A DNA stretch of 64,000 bases. It comes from Rusavskia elegans. Its lineage: Eukaryota; Ascomycota; Lecanoromycetes; Teloschistales; Teloschistaceae. Positions 21,977-33,699 of this stretch are shown piece by piece (within the stretch, counting starts at the first letter, position 1; every line of letters starts with the position of its first letter). A program made the position numbers and the translations under genes. The notes below the pieces were generated by a model, which was not told the DNA's origin, did not search any database, and was given only the letters and a program-made list of their open reading frames with translations. Location: NCBI GenBank assembly GCA_011316305.1, contig SAUG01000030.1:773270-837269 (forward strand), written 5' to 3'.

Positions 21977-23999
21977 CTAGCCGAGAAGCATCCGCCTCGG
22001 GTCCTCGATATACTCCTTGACCTAGAAACACGTGAATACAAATCACGCGCTCGTATGTGAGATGACGCTTACCTTGACCAAGAAAATCACCGCTTCCCGA
22101 CCGTCAAGAAGCCTGTGATCGTATGTGAGAGCTAGGTACATCATCTGACAGCAAGCCGGGTTAGCATGTCGACCAATAGGTACAATCAATATACGAACAG
22201 GACGAATCTCAACCTTGCCGTCGATGGCAACAGGCTTCTCCTTGATGGCATGCAAGCCCAGCACAGCTAGATCGTTCATCAGTCGAGTTTTTCATTAGAG
22301 AAGAAAGTAGACATACCAGTTTGCGGGAGATTTATGATTGGCGTTCCCATCAAGGACCCAAAGACGCCACCCTGTTCGTCTCGGTCAGTTCGATCATCAG
22401 AAATATCGCGACTATAGACTCACGTTGCTTATTGTGAACGATCCACCAGCCATGTCCTCAATCGTCAACTTGTTGTCGCGTGCCTATGGCATGTCAGTGT
22501 AAAGGGTTTCACCCAAGTCGGACGGGGTGTTTATGCACCTTTTTACCCAGGTCGGCGATCGCTTTTTCGATGCCAACCAAATCCATCGTTTCCGCATTGC
22601 GAACCACCGGTGTCACTAGGCCTTTCTCTGTCGAGACCGCAACGCTGATGTCAACATAGTCGCGGTAGACAATGCTGTCGCCGCCATTTGGCCCTTCAAT
22701 AGACGCGTTGACAGCAGGGACATCTTTCATGGCCAAGACGCAAGCTCTGGAGAAGGCGCTCATGAAGCCGAGTTTCACACCAGTCTTCTTGAGCACCTCA
22801 TCCTTGTAGAGCTTCCTGAATTGCATGATGGAGGACATGTCCACCTCATTGAACGTCGTTAATGAAGCCGCAGTATTCTGTGATTGCTTCAACCGTTCTG
22901 CGATGCGCAACCTCATTCGGTTCATTTTGACCTTTTCCGTAGTATCAGCATGTATCTCCTCCCAGTACGAAGACCTTGGCTTACTCTGTGCTCTCCTCTT
23001 CCACCTTGCGCAGCTGAGCTTCCCTCGGTCTTAGTTTCACTTGGTTTTGGAGTCGGTTTTTTCGAATCTGGAGGTTTGGGAGCTTCCTTAGGTTGCTTCG
23101 GCGGCTCCTTCTCTGACGGGCTGGTGTCACTTTTCGGAGGAGGCTTTTGCTGTTGCTTTTGTTCTTGCTTTTGGGGTTGTGAGGACGGTTGCGACTCTGA
23201 TTTTTGTTCGGGCTGGCTTGATTCCTTGGCAGGTTCTGGATCGGAAGAGGTTGGTTGCTCATCTGGAGCAGCGGCTTTGGGCTCTTGAGAGGCTTTCTGT
23301 TCCCCGCCTCCTTGCGACCCTGCACCCAGCTCCAGTTTCAGCAGGTCCTGTCCTACTTGGACCGTGTCTTCTTCTTGTACCAGGAACTCTTTGATTGTGC
23401 CGGCCTGAGGTGCATTGACTGATACGTCGATCTGCAAGAAGTGTGCCGTGAGCATATTTGGTGGACGTTGGGTCGATTGTTTTGCGGTTTACCTTGTCTG
23501 TTTCTATGGTCGCGATCTCCTCGTCCTGTTCAACATGGTCCCCAATCTCTGCTCAGCATTTTAGCGTGAAGGGCGGGCAGAGGCAGCGCCAATTTTTACG
23601 TTTTGACCATGATTTCAAGGTGCCCTCCGTAATCGATTCTGCCATTTCCGGTACCTTGACGGTCTGGTCGGCTGAGCAGCATCAGCCATACGCTATTTGG
23701 CCCTGCAGGAGGGAACAGACCATAGAGCCGACAACCTGTGGAAAAGCCCAAGCTGTGACTTCTGGGTCCATTGGGAACACTGGTAGTCAATCAGCAAGAG
23801 ACGTCTAGCACGAGTACCTGGCAAATGACCTTCTTTGCAAAACTGCAGAGGATAATGCTTGTGCAGTCGTCGGCGTAAGGACATGGTAGCACGCGGTCAG
23901 CTTAGGTCGTATTCGTGGTGTTCGCGAGGATAGTGGTGTTATCGGACAGTGTGGAGTTCCACATGTCCTTGACCATCTAAGACAATATCGACTTGCCAT
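21977..23999 (-). CDS. KGD2: Dihydrolipoyllysine succinyltransferase, E2 of 2-oxoglutarate dehydrogenase
   Basis: Eleven exons from the ATG at 23999 (23999..23818, 23779..23736, 23671..23600, 23548..23493, 23431..22985, 22931..22539, 22483..22424, 22371..22317, 22266..22199, 22144..22073, 22021..21977) give 497 residues. An Arg-rich mitochondrial presequence is followed by a lipoyl domain, [18 protein letters not shown] to EIATIETDK. The lipoylated Lys, about residue 118, is the last codon of exon 4. A long P/K/Q/S-rich linker leads to the catalytic domain ([19 protein letters not shown], then [13 protein letters not shown]). The active-site His and Asp are near residues 469 and 473. The protein ends [13 protein letters not shown]. 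It makes succinyl-CoA in the TCA cycle. It is divergent from a complex I subunit gene. The first intron is only 38 nt in this model, so the exon 1/2 join is less certain than the rest. Confidence 0.93.
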
Positions 24000-24304
24000 G
24001 CTTACGCTGCCGAGGATTTGAACCGGGTCGAAGCTCACGAGGTCATAGTACGCAGGTTGAATGCGAGGTAAATATCAGAAAGCGATAGCTTGCAGGAGAC
24101 GTTGGAGTACTGCGGAGAATTGACCAATCGGATACATGGCGTTGACGTTACCTAAGCGCTCTACTGTGACCTCCTCTAAACCACCCTCACTGAAGGGCTT
24201 TGCTTGCGAAGATCATTCGAAAATTCTGGGACCGTCTCTTTTCTGAGCAGCTGTGGACACATGCGCATGAATCTGTGACAACAAAAATCAGCCACGACGG
24301 TCCA
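24000..24304. promoter_or_regulatory. Bidirectional promoter of KGD2 and the complex I subunit gene
   Basis: The two start codons are 305 bp apart on opposite strands. Both products are mitochondrial respiratory or TCA components, so shared control is plausible. I could not identify a specific factor site. Confidence 0.4.
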
Positions 24305-24820
24305 ATGGCGAGTACGCCAGCTGTAGCGTGAGCGCAAAGGCCTATTAATCCCCGATCATCGCTGACAGAAGCCTGTAGTTCGCTTTACCGTCGGTGCCTC
24401 AAGCTCTCCCTCGACTGGGCAGTCCATCGGTACATCTGGAGGGGACAGGCTGTATACATACGATCCCTTTTCGATGCGAACAAGCACATCCGGGAACCAC
24501 GGCAGCAGCGAGTAAATCCCACCAGGAGTTCTACATTACATTTGGCGCTTTGTCAATAACAATATGTCAGGCTTTGTTCCAGGAGGCCGAGCAGTTGCTT
24601 GAGACGTGGAAGCACCCAGATCCTTACAAGCCTCCAACGGCCCCTGGAGGTATGCGCTTGTTGGCATGCTTTATCAATGTCAATAGCTAATGGATGCTGT
24701 AGGGTCGAAATTCGAGAGAAACATTCCAGCACCGATATTAGACCGTATGTCTTGCGACTGACGCTCGACTGGGCAATGACAGCTAATAGATTTCCAGCTC
24801 CGCCGCACATGACACTGTGA
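24305..24820 (+). CDS. NADH:ubiquinone oxidoreductase subunit, NDUFB9/B22 type (LYR protein)
   Basis: Five small exons (24305..24327, 24379..24511, 24571..24649, 24703..24744, 24798..24820) join in frame to 99 residues. No single open frame reveals the gene. The product reads MASTPAVASLYRRCLKLSLD, then AVHRYIWRGQAVYIRSLF, REPRQQRALFQEAEQLL, WKHPDPYKPPTAPGGSKFER and a short tail. It has the LYR motif near residue 10-12 and the HPDPY..P..PGG signature of the B22 subunit of complex I (matrix-side peripheral arm of the membrane domain, which binds acyl carrier protein). All introns (51, 59, 53, 53 nt) have GT-AG ends. It is divergent from KGD2. The assignment rests on remembered family motifs; the length fits fungal homologues. 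Confidence 0.87.
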
Positions 24821-25397
24821 CACTTTCATCAAAAATCTGTCCTGCAGTGCTCCTAGAAATGATCACTCCCCAATAGGTCACATAATGGGCGATCTGTACA
24901 TAGCGTTTGGCGTTTGGTCTGTGTGGTTTCCTTCGTCGGGAGTCTTCGAAATCAATTCCTTTAGCTCTCTTGCATAGGGCCAAGACCTTCAGATGTGGTG
25001 TGTCGAATGAAAAGTTTGTCATACCGCAAGATCTTACGTTTGAAGATAATGAAGCCGATCGAGAAGTGCAAGCAGCGACGGAGCCAGCCAGCACAGTAGA
25101 ATTGATGTAAACTCGCACTTTCGAAGCCATTCCGCAACAAAAAATCAGAGTAGGAGGCGAAAATCTGATGTTCGTCAAACGTTTTCCATAGCAAACTTCA
25201 CACGATCACGTTCCTTCGAGAAGAAAAGACATGGAGGTGATTATCAGATGTTAATTTGAATCATGTCATTGCTGCGACATAATGTACATGCCGACCTTGT
25301 CGAAAGCCATAAGGCTTGATACCCCGAAACCCCTTGTCATGTAAGACCAGCAAAAAAACCATAGCCCCAGTGCACGCCGAAAGAAGAAAAACAAGCT
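24821..25397. other. Intergenic, no gene seen
   Basis: This lies between the 3' ends of the complex I subunit gene and H2A. The frames at 24783..25178 minus and 24907..25110 plus overlap and lack family character. Confidence 0.4.
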
Positions 25398-25985
25398 CTA
25401 AAGCTCTTGGCTAGCACCCTTGCCACCCTTGCCTGTGGTCTTCTTGGGCAGGAGGTTCTGGTGAATGTTGGGGAGGACACCGCCCTGGGCGATGGTTACG
25501 TGCCCCAGAAGCTTGTTCAACTCCTCGTCGTTGCGGATGGCCAACTGGAGATGACGGGGGATGATACGCGTCTTCTTGTTGTCACGGGCAGCGTTGCCGG
25601 CCAATTCGAGGATTTCAGCAGCGAGGTATTCCAACACAGCGGCGAGATAGACGGGAGCACCTAATAATGTCAGCATGCGAAACACATCAATGGAACCTGG
25701 CGGACATACCAGCACCAACACGTTGAGCGTAGTTGCCTTTTCGTAACAGACGGTGAACACGGCCGACTGGGAATGCGAGACCGGCTTTGGATGAGCGACT
25801 GTAAACCATCTTAGCAAAGCTCTCGATGATCCGTCAAAGTTTCAAAACAACGCGACAATCCACCAATAAAAATCGCATGAAGAGAACGCGCAAAAAGACT
25901 GAAGTTCTGAACATGCAGACGGGATTACTCACGATTGGGCGGACTTGCTGCCGCTGGCCTTGCCTCCTGATTTGCCTCCAGTCAT
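25398..25985 (-). CDS. HTA1: Histone H2A
   Basis: Three exons (25985..25933, 25798..25710, 25660..25398) encode 134 residues: [20 protein letters not shown], then the histone fold [58 protein letters not shown] and [12 protein letters not shown]. It ends in SQEL, so the phosphorylatable SQ-E motif (gamma-H2A, DNA damage) is present, as usual for the main fungal H2A. Introns are 134 and 49 nt. It is divergent from H2B with 505 bp between the start codons, the conserved fungal pair arrangement that allows coordinate S-phase expression. Confidence 0.97.
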
Positions 25986-26490
25986 TTTGATGGGATTTGG
26001 ATGGATTTGGAGATTGGAGTGAGAATTGGGCTGGAGATGACGTTGGATGCGATGGATTGAGTTGCGTGCGAGGTGTGAGTGATGCTGGATGGATGAATGG
26101 TAAAAGAAGAGGGTGCTGGGGCGGATGGGATTTAAGTAGTCAGGGCGCGCCAGCGATGATCTGAACGGTCAACTCGCTTAGTCAAATGACGGAAATCCAA
26201 ACAAAGCGCGTAATTAATTTGAAATAATCGGTCATTTTGCGCCCGAGTTCCCCTCACCACTAGCGTCCACAGCCCCTCGCGTACTGTAATTTACGTCCAA
26301 CGCGCCAAGCATCGAAGGCGCTAAACAATCACGGCCTTGCGCCAACGAGTATAAGTCCACTTGCCCGCCCATCTTTCTTTCCCGACCTGCTTCTTCCATC
26401 CATCTATCCACCAACAAAGATCCATACTCACTTGCGCATCCATTCCAGCTTTTCAACCTCACAACCACATCCACTTTTCAAATCTCTCTA
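25986..26490. promoter_or_regulatory. Divergent H2A-H2B promoter
   Basis: This 505-bp region lies between the histone start codons. A TATAAG box at 26350..26355 lies 140 bp upstream of the H2B ATG, with a C/T-rich leader after it. A TTAAAT element on the other strand near 26125 could serve H2A. Coordinate cell-cycle control is expected from the pairing. Confidence 0.6.
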
Positions 26491-27089
<599 letters not shown>

Positions 27090-27535
27090 GCTCTTCCTTC
27101 CATCGGCATTGGGTGCCTGTCCTCCGTGGGGTATGAGATATCAAAGGGGTTGAGCGAGAAGGCGTGGATTTCTTCGGTGTTTGAGGGTTTCTAATGCGTT
27201 ATGGGCCGGCTTGCTTTGAGCCTGAGGGTTTGCATCCGGGGCGAACTTGGCTGTACAATACCAACAATCAGCAAGCAAGCAAATGATGAATATTTACCAC
27301 GAGCTTTACCTCTATTTTCCAGATCTGCTTTCATCGTCAATGATCTTCTCTGCGCACTTTGCAGGTCTTGCTCAAAATGTGATTTTGAATAATGCCTTGA
27401 ATTCGCCATGGCAAATCAACGAATCCCATGCAAGTCACGCGTTTGAAAGTGCAAGTATTACAAGCTCCAATCCTCAAGTGACTGCGCTTCTCTAAGCCTG
27501 TTCCTGTATCAACGAAATCTGTTTCGCGGGGCATA
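27090..27535. other. Intergenic, convergent 3' ends
   Basis: This lies between H2B and ATG4. No convincing frame was found. Confidence 0.4.
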
Positions 27536-29031
27536 TCATGACGTTGGCCGTTCAATCAACTCCCCATCGCCTTCGTCCTCATCATCATCAAGCGTCTCAA
27601 CCTCGTCCACAGCGCCCGGACGTTCTGCAACTTGACCAATCATCATGGGTTCTTTATCCGCGACATGAACCACAGGTTTACCCGGAACATCCGTCACTCT
27701 CCTCCGCCAGTCGTCCCAATCGCTTCTATCACGGATCAAAAATCCAATCAGCATGCTGGGATCCATTTCTTGTATCGGGATGCGGCGTAATCTACGGGTA
27801 TGGCAGGAGTCGATATCTTCTTTGCTGTATTCATCGACGTTGCTGTATCGGGGTAATGCTTGTCGTGGTTGGTGTGGGTCGAGGAAGAAAAAGCTGTCGC
27901 CTTGATGGCCGACGAAGTAATGGGAAGAGGATGGTCGACCGCTGTATCATCGCGTCAGAGAAAGGGCTGTCTCTTGAATAGAGTGTGGGAGCTACTACTT
28001 ACCCTGCGATGCCCACAGATTGCGGAAGTTGTAGTGATGCCTTGAGTGCCTCCCAATATGCCGGGGTTACACGGTCGATGCCCAGTCGAATCCCGACAAG
28101 GACGAGGGTCGGAGTGAATTTTCCCTCGCTCGAAGTCGCTAATGAGAGGAGTCTATCCTCGTAGACGTCCGCACCGTCACCGTTTATGTAGACTTTGAGA
28201 TCCCTCGCTGATGGTTGGGAAAGGGCTCTATCCCACACTCAGTCTCCAGTGATCATTCCTCAAAAAGGAACTCACTGTATGCATCTTGCGGTCGCAGAGG
28301 GCCCAAACCATTCTCCGGGGTGCTTGCCGCAAGCTGAAGCCCCATGTTCAACGAATTTGTGTATCGAGAAAGGAGCACCCGGGTCGTCGGCGAATAGACT
28401 GAGCACTTCCCTTTCCTCACGCCGTTGCATGCCTCGTCTCCAATCTGCGCTGCGGTCAGAAACTCGTCCAGTAGAGAAAAGAGGGATATGTCGCGCCTCT
28501 CCCCAGCCGTAATGTTACCAGTGCGTTTGCCAACAAACTTTGCCCCGACCGAATCATACATCCCCAGCCGGTGTCCGAAGTGAACCCTCCTTGATCCACC
28601 AGCTGGCTGCGTAAGCGTACTGCGAATGTCATCGAGGCTGATGCGTTTGGAGCGTCAGATCGGCGGATGTTGGGGAAGTTGGAGCGGTAGGTCATCCATA
28701 TTCGAGACTCGAAGTCGTCTAGGAACTCTGAAGGCCATTCTCGGTCTTCCGTGCGTGATGCGATCGGCGGTGTGGGTGCCTTGGTCTCCCCATCGGCTGG
28801 TTTGTGCTCTGGGGTGTTTGACTGGGGCGCATTTTCTGGTGTAGTCGCGGCATGGCCACTCTCCTCCGACCCTTGGTTTGTTCTTGATGTATCTATATCT
28901 TTTCTGGGTTGTGCATCGTAACATCGGCCCAGACACCAGATGGGAGAGTCTGAAGGGTCGTCATTTTTGGGTTCGGGATCCCAGAAGTACTGCACTATTC
29001 GCTTGTAGCCCCCGAAATCCTTGCCCGACAT
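27536..29031 (-). CDS. ATG4: Cysteine protease Atg4 (autophagy)
   Basis: Four exons (29031..28497, 28444..28276, 28227..28003, 27941..27536) give 444 residues. The N-terminus [16 protein letters not shown] is typical. The catalytic Cys is near residue 158 in [18 protein letters not shown], and the Asp-His pair is near residues 331/333 in [28 protein letters not shown] strand and a [17 protein letters not shown] helix are also diagnostic. Atg4 trims Atg8 to expose its C-terminal Gly and later releases it from phosphatidylethanolamine. The first intron (28496..28445) begins GC rather than GT (G/GCGCGA, branch CTGAC, acceptor GCGCAG). It alone restores the family-typical join LRLGR-DWRRG. The tail is acidic and may carry Atg8-binding residues. 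Confidence 0.93.
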
Positions 29032-29952
29032 ATCCTACAGAAATCAACAAGGTTGTGGAAGAAGCAGAGGATCCAGGGTCGGAACAATCTATTGATGGCG
29101 ATCACTTTAGGCAGCCTCGAGCCTCTTGCTACAAACGTTGGCACTCTTCTTGAGCCAGTAAGACGAACAGTACCAAGGATGATCGCGGTTCCAGGTCAAG
29201 AGACTGCTAGAGATGCCGATGAGAAGGTATCAGAGGAGACGACGGCTCATAGGGCCTGTCTGGTCATCATAGACTGTTGCTAATCATGAGCTCTTGTTGT
29301 AAGCTCCGTTGCAAAGTACGGTGATATGAGTTACGACTTGCACGACAGAGCTATCAAATGCTAGGTAGCTAACAGCTTAGAACAAGGACAGGAGGGGATC
29401 GGAGTTGCAATTTCAGCAAAAGGAGCTCCCTGCCCTTGCTGTCACCAAACACGCTCAAACACCACATGACGGCGCCTTCACCAGGCTTTAAGCGGAGATA
29501 ATCTCCAGTCTTGGCATCAATACCTACGTACTCTATTCTTGACCGCAATCTCTGAATTCTCAGCATACTGCCATTTTTCGTACTGTCTTTCATAACGTGG
29601 AGCAGCTCGAAGGGACACGCTGAGTCCGAGGGTTAGCGAAGTCACCATCGCACTAGGCAAGATCATATTCGACATCTGGCTGGGAACGCAGTATCTCCAA
29701 TCGTTGTCAAAAAGTTTCCACTTGCCACATTCTTTCAACGTACGCACCAGCAAGAGCAAGTCATACTTGTATCAGCCCTCGTATCTGACAAGAGCATTTC
29801 AAGAGCAGTCTATTTGTGATTTTGTGTTTCCACAACCTGCTGCCATACTAGAGCCCTCTTCTTCTTTACGTTTCTTTCGACGTACTCTCGATGGCCGCTT
29901 TCGGCTCATAGTAAAGAGCAACAGCCGAAAGCCAAAAGCTTTCAACACCCAA
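29032..29952. other. Intergenic with one possible minus-strand coding patch
   Basis: This holds the promoters of ATG4 and SQS1. On the minus strand, 29675..29369 contains two abutting frames with protein-like text (MSNMILPSAMVTSLTLGLSV, and GIDAKTGDYLRLKPGEGAVM). They might be joined by a small intron or frame change, but I do not recognise a family. Confidence 0.25.
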
Positions 29953-32522
29953 ATGGTCAGGGGAAACCAAAGAGGCCGGGGTCGGTCTTCGGGTAACCGC
30001 CAGGCCAGCAATAGAGGCCACGGCGCGAAGCAGCACTTTGTTGCCCAAACCAACGACGGGTTTAACAGACACGGAGCCAGTCAGTACCGATGACGTCCCG
30101 GATTCGGCTGTTCAGGGGAAGCTAACAAGACATATCAGCCGCTGAACCAGCCTCTTTCTCGCTTCGAGATGAAGTGCGCAATACTGAAAGAAGCCACTTG
30201 TGGAACTCTACTAGCAAATTGCGACATTCACAGGTCAATTTCGTCAGCGCAGGGAACTCAGTGCCAGATAAGTTACTCAATCCCACTGCCAGCCCATCAG
30301 CACCACCGCGCGAGACTCCTCACTCTTCGCTACCTCAAGCGTCATTAGCAAGTATGACGATTGAAGATCATATTCAGGAAGGCGCAGACGGTCATATCGA
30401 TGTCCAGAAGCTTGGCGAAGGTGCTTCAACTAATCTCGAAACTCGAGATGTGCACGTATCCGAACGTAATGGGTGCCAGTCAAAGCATGATTTGTTCTTC
30501 ATGGATGGCACTGGTTCGCAGGTGAAGTGCAAAGCCAAGCTGGACTCTCCCAAGCTGCCACGCTCCTTATCGCCAACGCCTTCAAATTCAAGTGAGGAGG
30601 TAATTGTTTTCACAGGACGAAGAGCAGTGCAGCGAAGCGTACCAGAGCAAAATCAAAACCAGTCTGGAAATCAGTCTCAAGGGATTGACCATTCTAGGCC
30701 TGAGAATAAAGGTAAAGTCTGTGGCGATGGCAGCTCAGCGGGTCAAACCCCCTTTGCGGCAGCAAATACAAGCGATGGACTTCAACTACAAGCCCAACGC
30801 GGCGAAACCCGTGTCCGCAGCCTAGGGTCGCCGATAAGTCAATTCCAAGAGGATTCCACGATTTTCGCCGCATCATCTCGTCGCAAGCCGCAGGAAAGAC
30901 ATAGATCGGCGAAAAGTTCTCGTTCCCAGGCAGTAGACGACGAAATCCTTGCGGATTATATCGCCAATATGGCTGGCGAGGACGGTCTCGATGAAACCCC
31001 CAATGGCCTCGATCTCAATAAGCCCCTTGCTGCAAAACCTCGGATGATGCCTACATCACCGTCAGCGATAGACACCGATGCTGCGGAAGAGACCATCAAT
31101 TCCTTACTGAATCAGAGTCCTAATTGGGATTCCAACGACATACGAGATTTTGACGACTTGAGTACCTCAACTGAAGGTTATTCGGTCTTAGATAAGGTCC
31201 TCGCGTCACGACAAAGACCTACAGGGCAGCAATACTTGGTGGTAGGACAGAATCAGTCAATCGATGACGCTCGCTGGATCTCACTCTCATCTCTGAACTC
31301 TGAGAACGCTCGTGAATGCATACGGATCTTCGAGCTTACCCGGGCAGATTTCCAAATAGGCGCATTTAGCAGCGAAGACTCTGACGACAGCATTGACGAC
31401 GCACAGCTTAGTGCAGATCTTCGGGAGGACTTGGAGAGCATGGAGGATGAGCGTGATCTAGTGGAAAGAAGACAAGCAAGGATGACCGATGAACAAATTG
31501 CCCGGTTGCTATCTAAACAAGAAGAGCTGGGGCTGGGATCAAGCGAATTGCTTCTCTTTGACGGCGCCGACAAGGACGACGAGGATGAAGGAGAGATTCC
31601 GCCAGCAGCCTACATACCGCTAAAGAAGGCCAGAGCGAAGAAAGCCCGTCAGCCGCATGGTGATTTTGATCCAGCCAGTTTATTCGCTGATGAGCTGGAG
31701 TCGGATCCGTACGGCGACTTCGATGTTATGGATCACGATCGACTCAGCCTGCGTAAAAAACCCAAGGGTCGGCGTGGGGCCCCCACAATTGATCTGTCTG
31801 ATATCGAACTTGAAGTGTCCCTCCAGTCGGCGTGGGAGAAAGACCGATCGAAGAAGAAGATCCGCAAGAAGGAACGTGAAGAGCTTCGTGCGCAAGGTCT
31901 GCTCGGCAAATCTGGCCATACCGATCTCAACACCAAGTATAAAGAAGGCATTACTCTTCACCAGGTTCGAGAGGAAATAATTACTTACATGACTTCTGAC
32001 AGGCAAAGGTACTTATTTCCTCTCAAACATCTCCGGGTCCCCTCCCCATGCTGATTATCTAGTTTGGCACTCCCATCAATGGCGCATAAGGACCGCAAGC
32101 TCGTCCACGAGATGGCGAACGTCCTTCGACTCAAGTCGAAATCCAGTGGCGAGGGCAAGTCCCGCTATCCCGTCCTCTACAAAACGGCCCGCACAAGCGA
32201 GTTCAACGAGAACGCCATGTCCAGTATCATGCAGCTCCTGAACTCCAAACGCTTCCTGCCTCGTATGAATCCAAAAGGCACAGGAAAAGCCGCCGCCATC
32301 AAGCGAAGCAGCGGCAATGCGGGAAAGACTGCAGGCGTTTCGTACCAGGATGGAGAGGTGGTTGGGGCCGCGGCGCCGGAGATCGGATTGGAGAATAGGG
32401 GGAGAGCAATGTTGGAGAAGATGGGCTGGAGTAAGGGGACGGCGCTTGGAGCGTTGAATAATAAGGGGATGCTTCAGCCCGTGACGCATATTGTCAAGAC
32501 TACGAAGGCTGGGTTGGGATGA
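29953..32522 (+). CDS. SQS1: R3H and G-patch protein Sqs1/Pfa1 (pre-rRNA/pre-mRNA helicase cofactor)
   Basis: Three exons (29953..30079, 30139..32008, 32063..32522) give 818 residues. The N-terminus is basic and Gly/Arg-rich (MVRGNQRGRGRSSGNRQ), followed by a long disordered acidic region (FSSEDSDDSIDD, then DGADKDDEDEGEIPP). An R3H-like domain follows at about 700-740 (MAHKDRKLVHEMANVLRLKS with RYPVLYKTARTS). The C-terminal G-patch starts ENRGRAMLEKMGWSKGTALG and ends THIVKTTKAGLG. In yeast Sqs1 activates the DEAH helicase Prp43 in 18S rRNA maturation and affects splicing. Introns: 59 nt (exon 1 ending at 30079, branch GCTAAC) and 54 nt. The first donor could alternatively be four bases downstream, but that breaks the frame. 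Confidence 0.9.
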
Positions 32523-33699
32523 GAATTTCTTTCTGGTTCTGTCGCATGCTCTGGTAGAGCATCCCATTATTGCATTGCCAAGGTGGTGTTGGATGTCCGG
32601 CTTGCTAGCCCAGACTAAGGTGTTCTTTTGCCCGCCTGGATCAGTGAATGCAAGAGGGTGGGTGCATTGCGTGGGAGAATACTTCAGCTGATTAGGCCAA
32701 TGAGAAAAACGGGGCGAGATGGATGGATGATAGAATAGTGTATTCATATCAGCACAATGAAATGCCAATTTTTCCGCTTGAGTAGTGCTTACAATAATAT
32801 TGTATTCGATCAATATTTTGCTTTGCATAGATGAAAATTATTTCCCAAGCCAGACAGACGACTAGTTGATATATAAACGTGAAACTGGCGGTTTTTTTGT
32901 TTCCTCGGTAACTTCAATGAGTTCTTCAATCCTCATCTTTCAATCAGTAACTTATGGAGATATTAGACAACATCCACGAACGAACAACAGAAACTCAAAC
33001 CACTAAATCACCCACCAAAATACCCCTTTTCATTTCCCCTCCTCCTCCTCTCTAATTACCATCCCCTACACCCAAACCGCTGTACAACCATCTCAAATTT
33101 CCTCAGTCAAGCTTCCCCATGATCCGGTTGGTGATTTCTCGCAATCGTAAAATTGAACTTAATAGGATTTTTGGTTTTTTTGGTTTGGATTGTGGATGTG
33201 GTGGATAGGGGACATGGTTTTTTGGCTAAAGGGGAGGTAATTTGTGAGGGTGGCCAATTTGGTGATGGTTTGGGTGCGTATTGACATGTCAGGGTAGGGC
33301 ATTGGGGTTTTTGAGGGAAGGGAATGGTTAGAGGATACGGTGAAGGAGAAGTAGAGGAGATAGAATGACTATTGTTATTGGGGTTGGGGGAGGATGTAAT
33401 TTTGAGATTGGAAAACCGTTTTCTTAGCGGTCCTGGGAAGGAGGGGAGGGAAGGGGGAGTAAAATATAATGCAGATGATGTTGGAAATGTAGAGTTTTGA
33501 AGAGTTGAAGAGATAAATCAGGATATCTCTGTCGTTCTCATTGTAGCCGTTCAAAACCAGTCCAGCTTCCCGTATCCCTTCTCCTCGCGGGTTAAGCATC
33601 CCATACCTCGACTGCCTGCCCAATCGATTGTCCCATGCCCTACCGGTCGGTACATGAGATATACATCTCCGTATGAAGGAGGTCAATTCCGATCCACGA
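32523..33699. other. Intergenic, no gene seen
   Basis: This is 1.2 kb of convergent 3' flanks of SQS1 and a secreted-protein gene. The composition is skewed (G/T-rich on the plus strand near 33160-33460), with no coding frame of interest. Confidence 0.4.

Noticed and set aside
24001..24060. A tRNA T-arm-like string (GGTTCAAATCC) on the minus strand
   Set aside because: No matching acceptor stem, D-arm or anticodon arm lies at the right distance, and the region is the KGD2 promoter.
29799..30072. Minus-strand frames over the first SQS1 exon
   Set aside because: They are shadows of the Gly/Arg-rich N-terminus and its leader on the plus strand.
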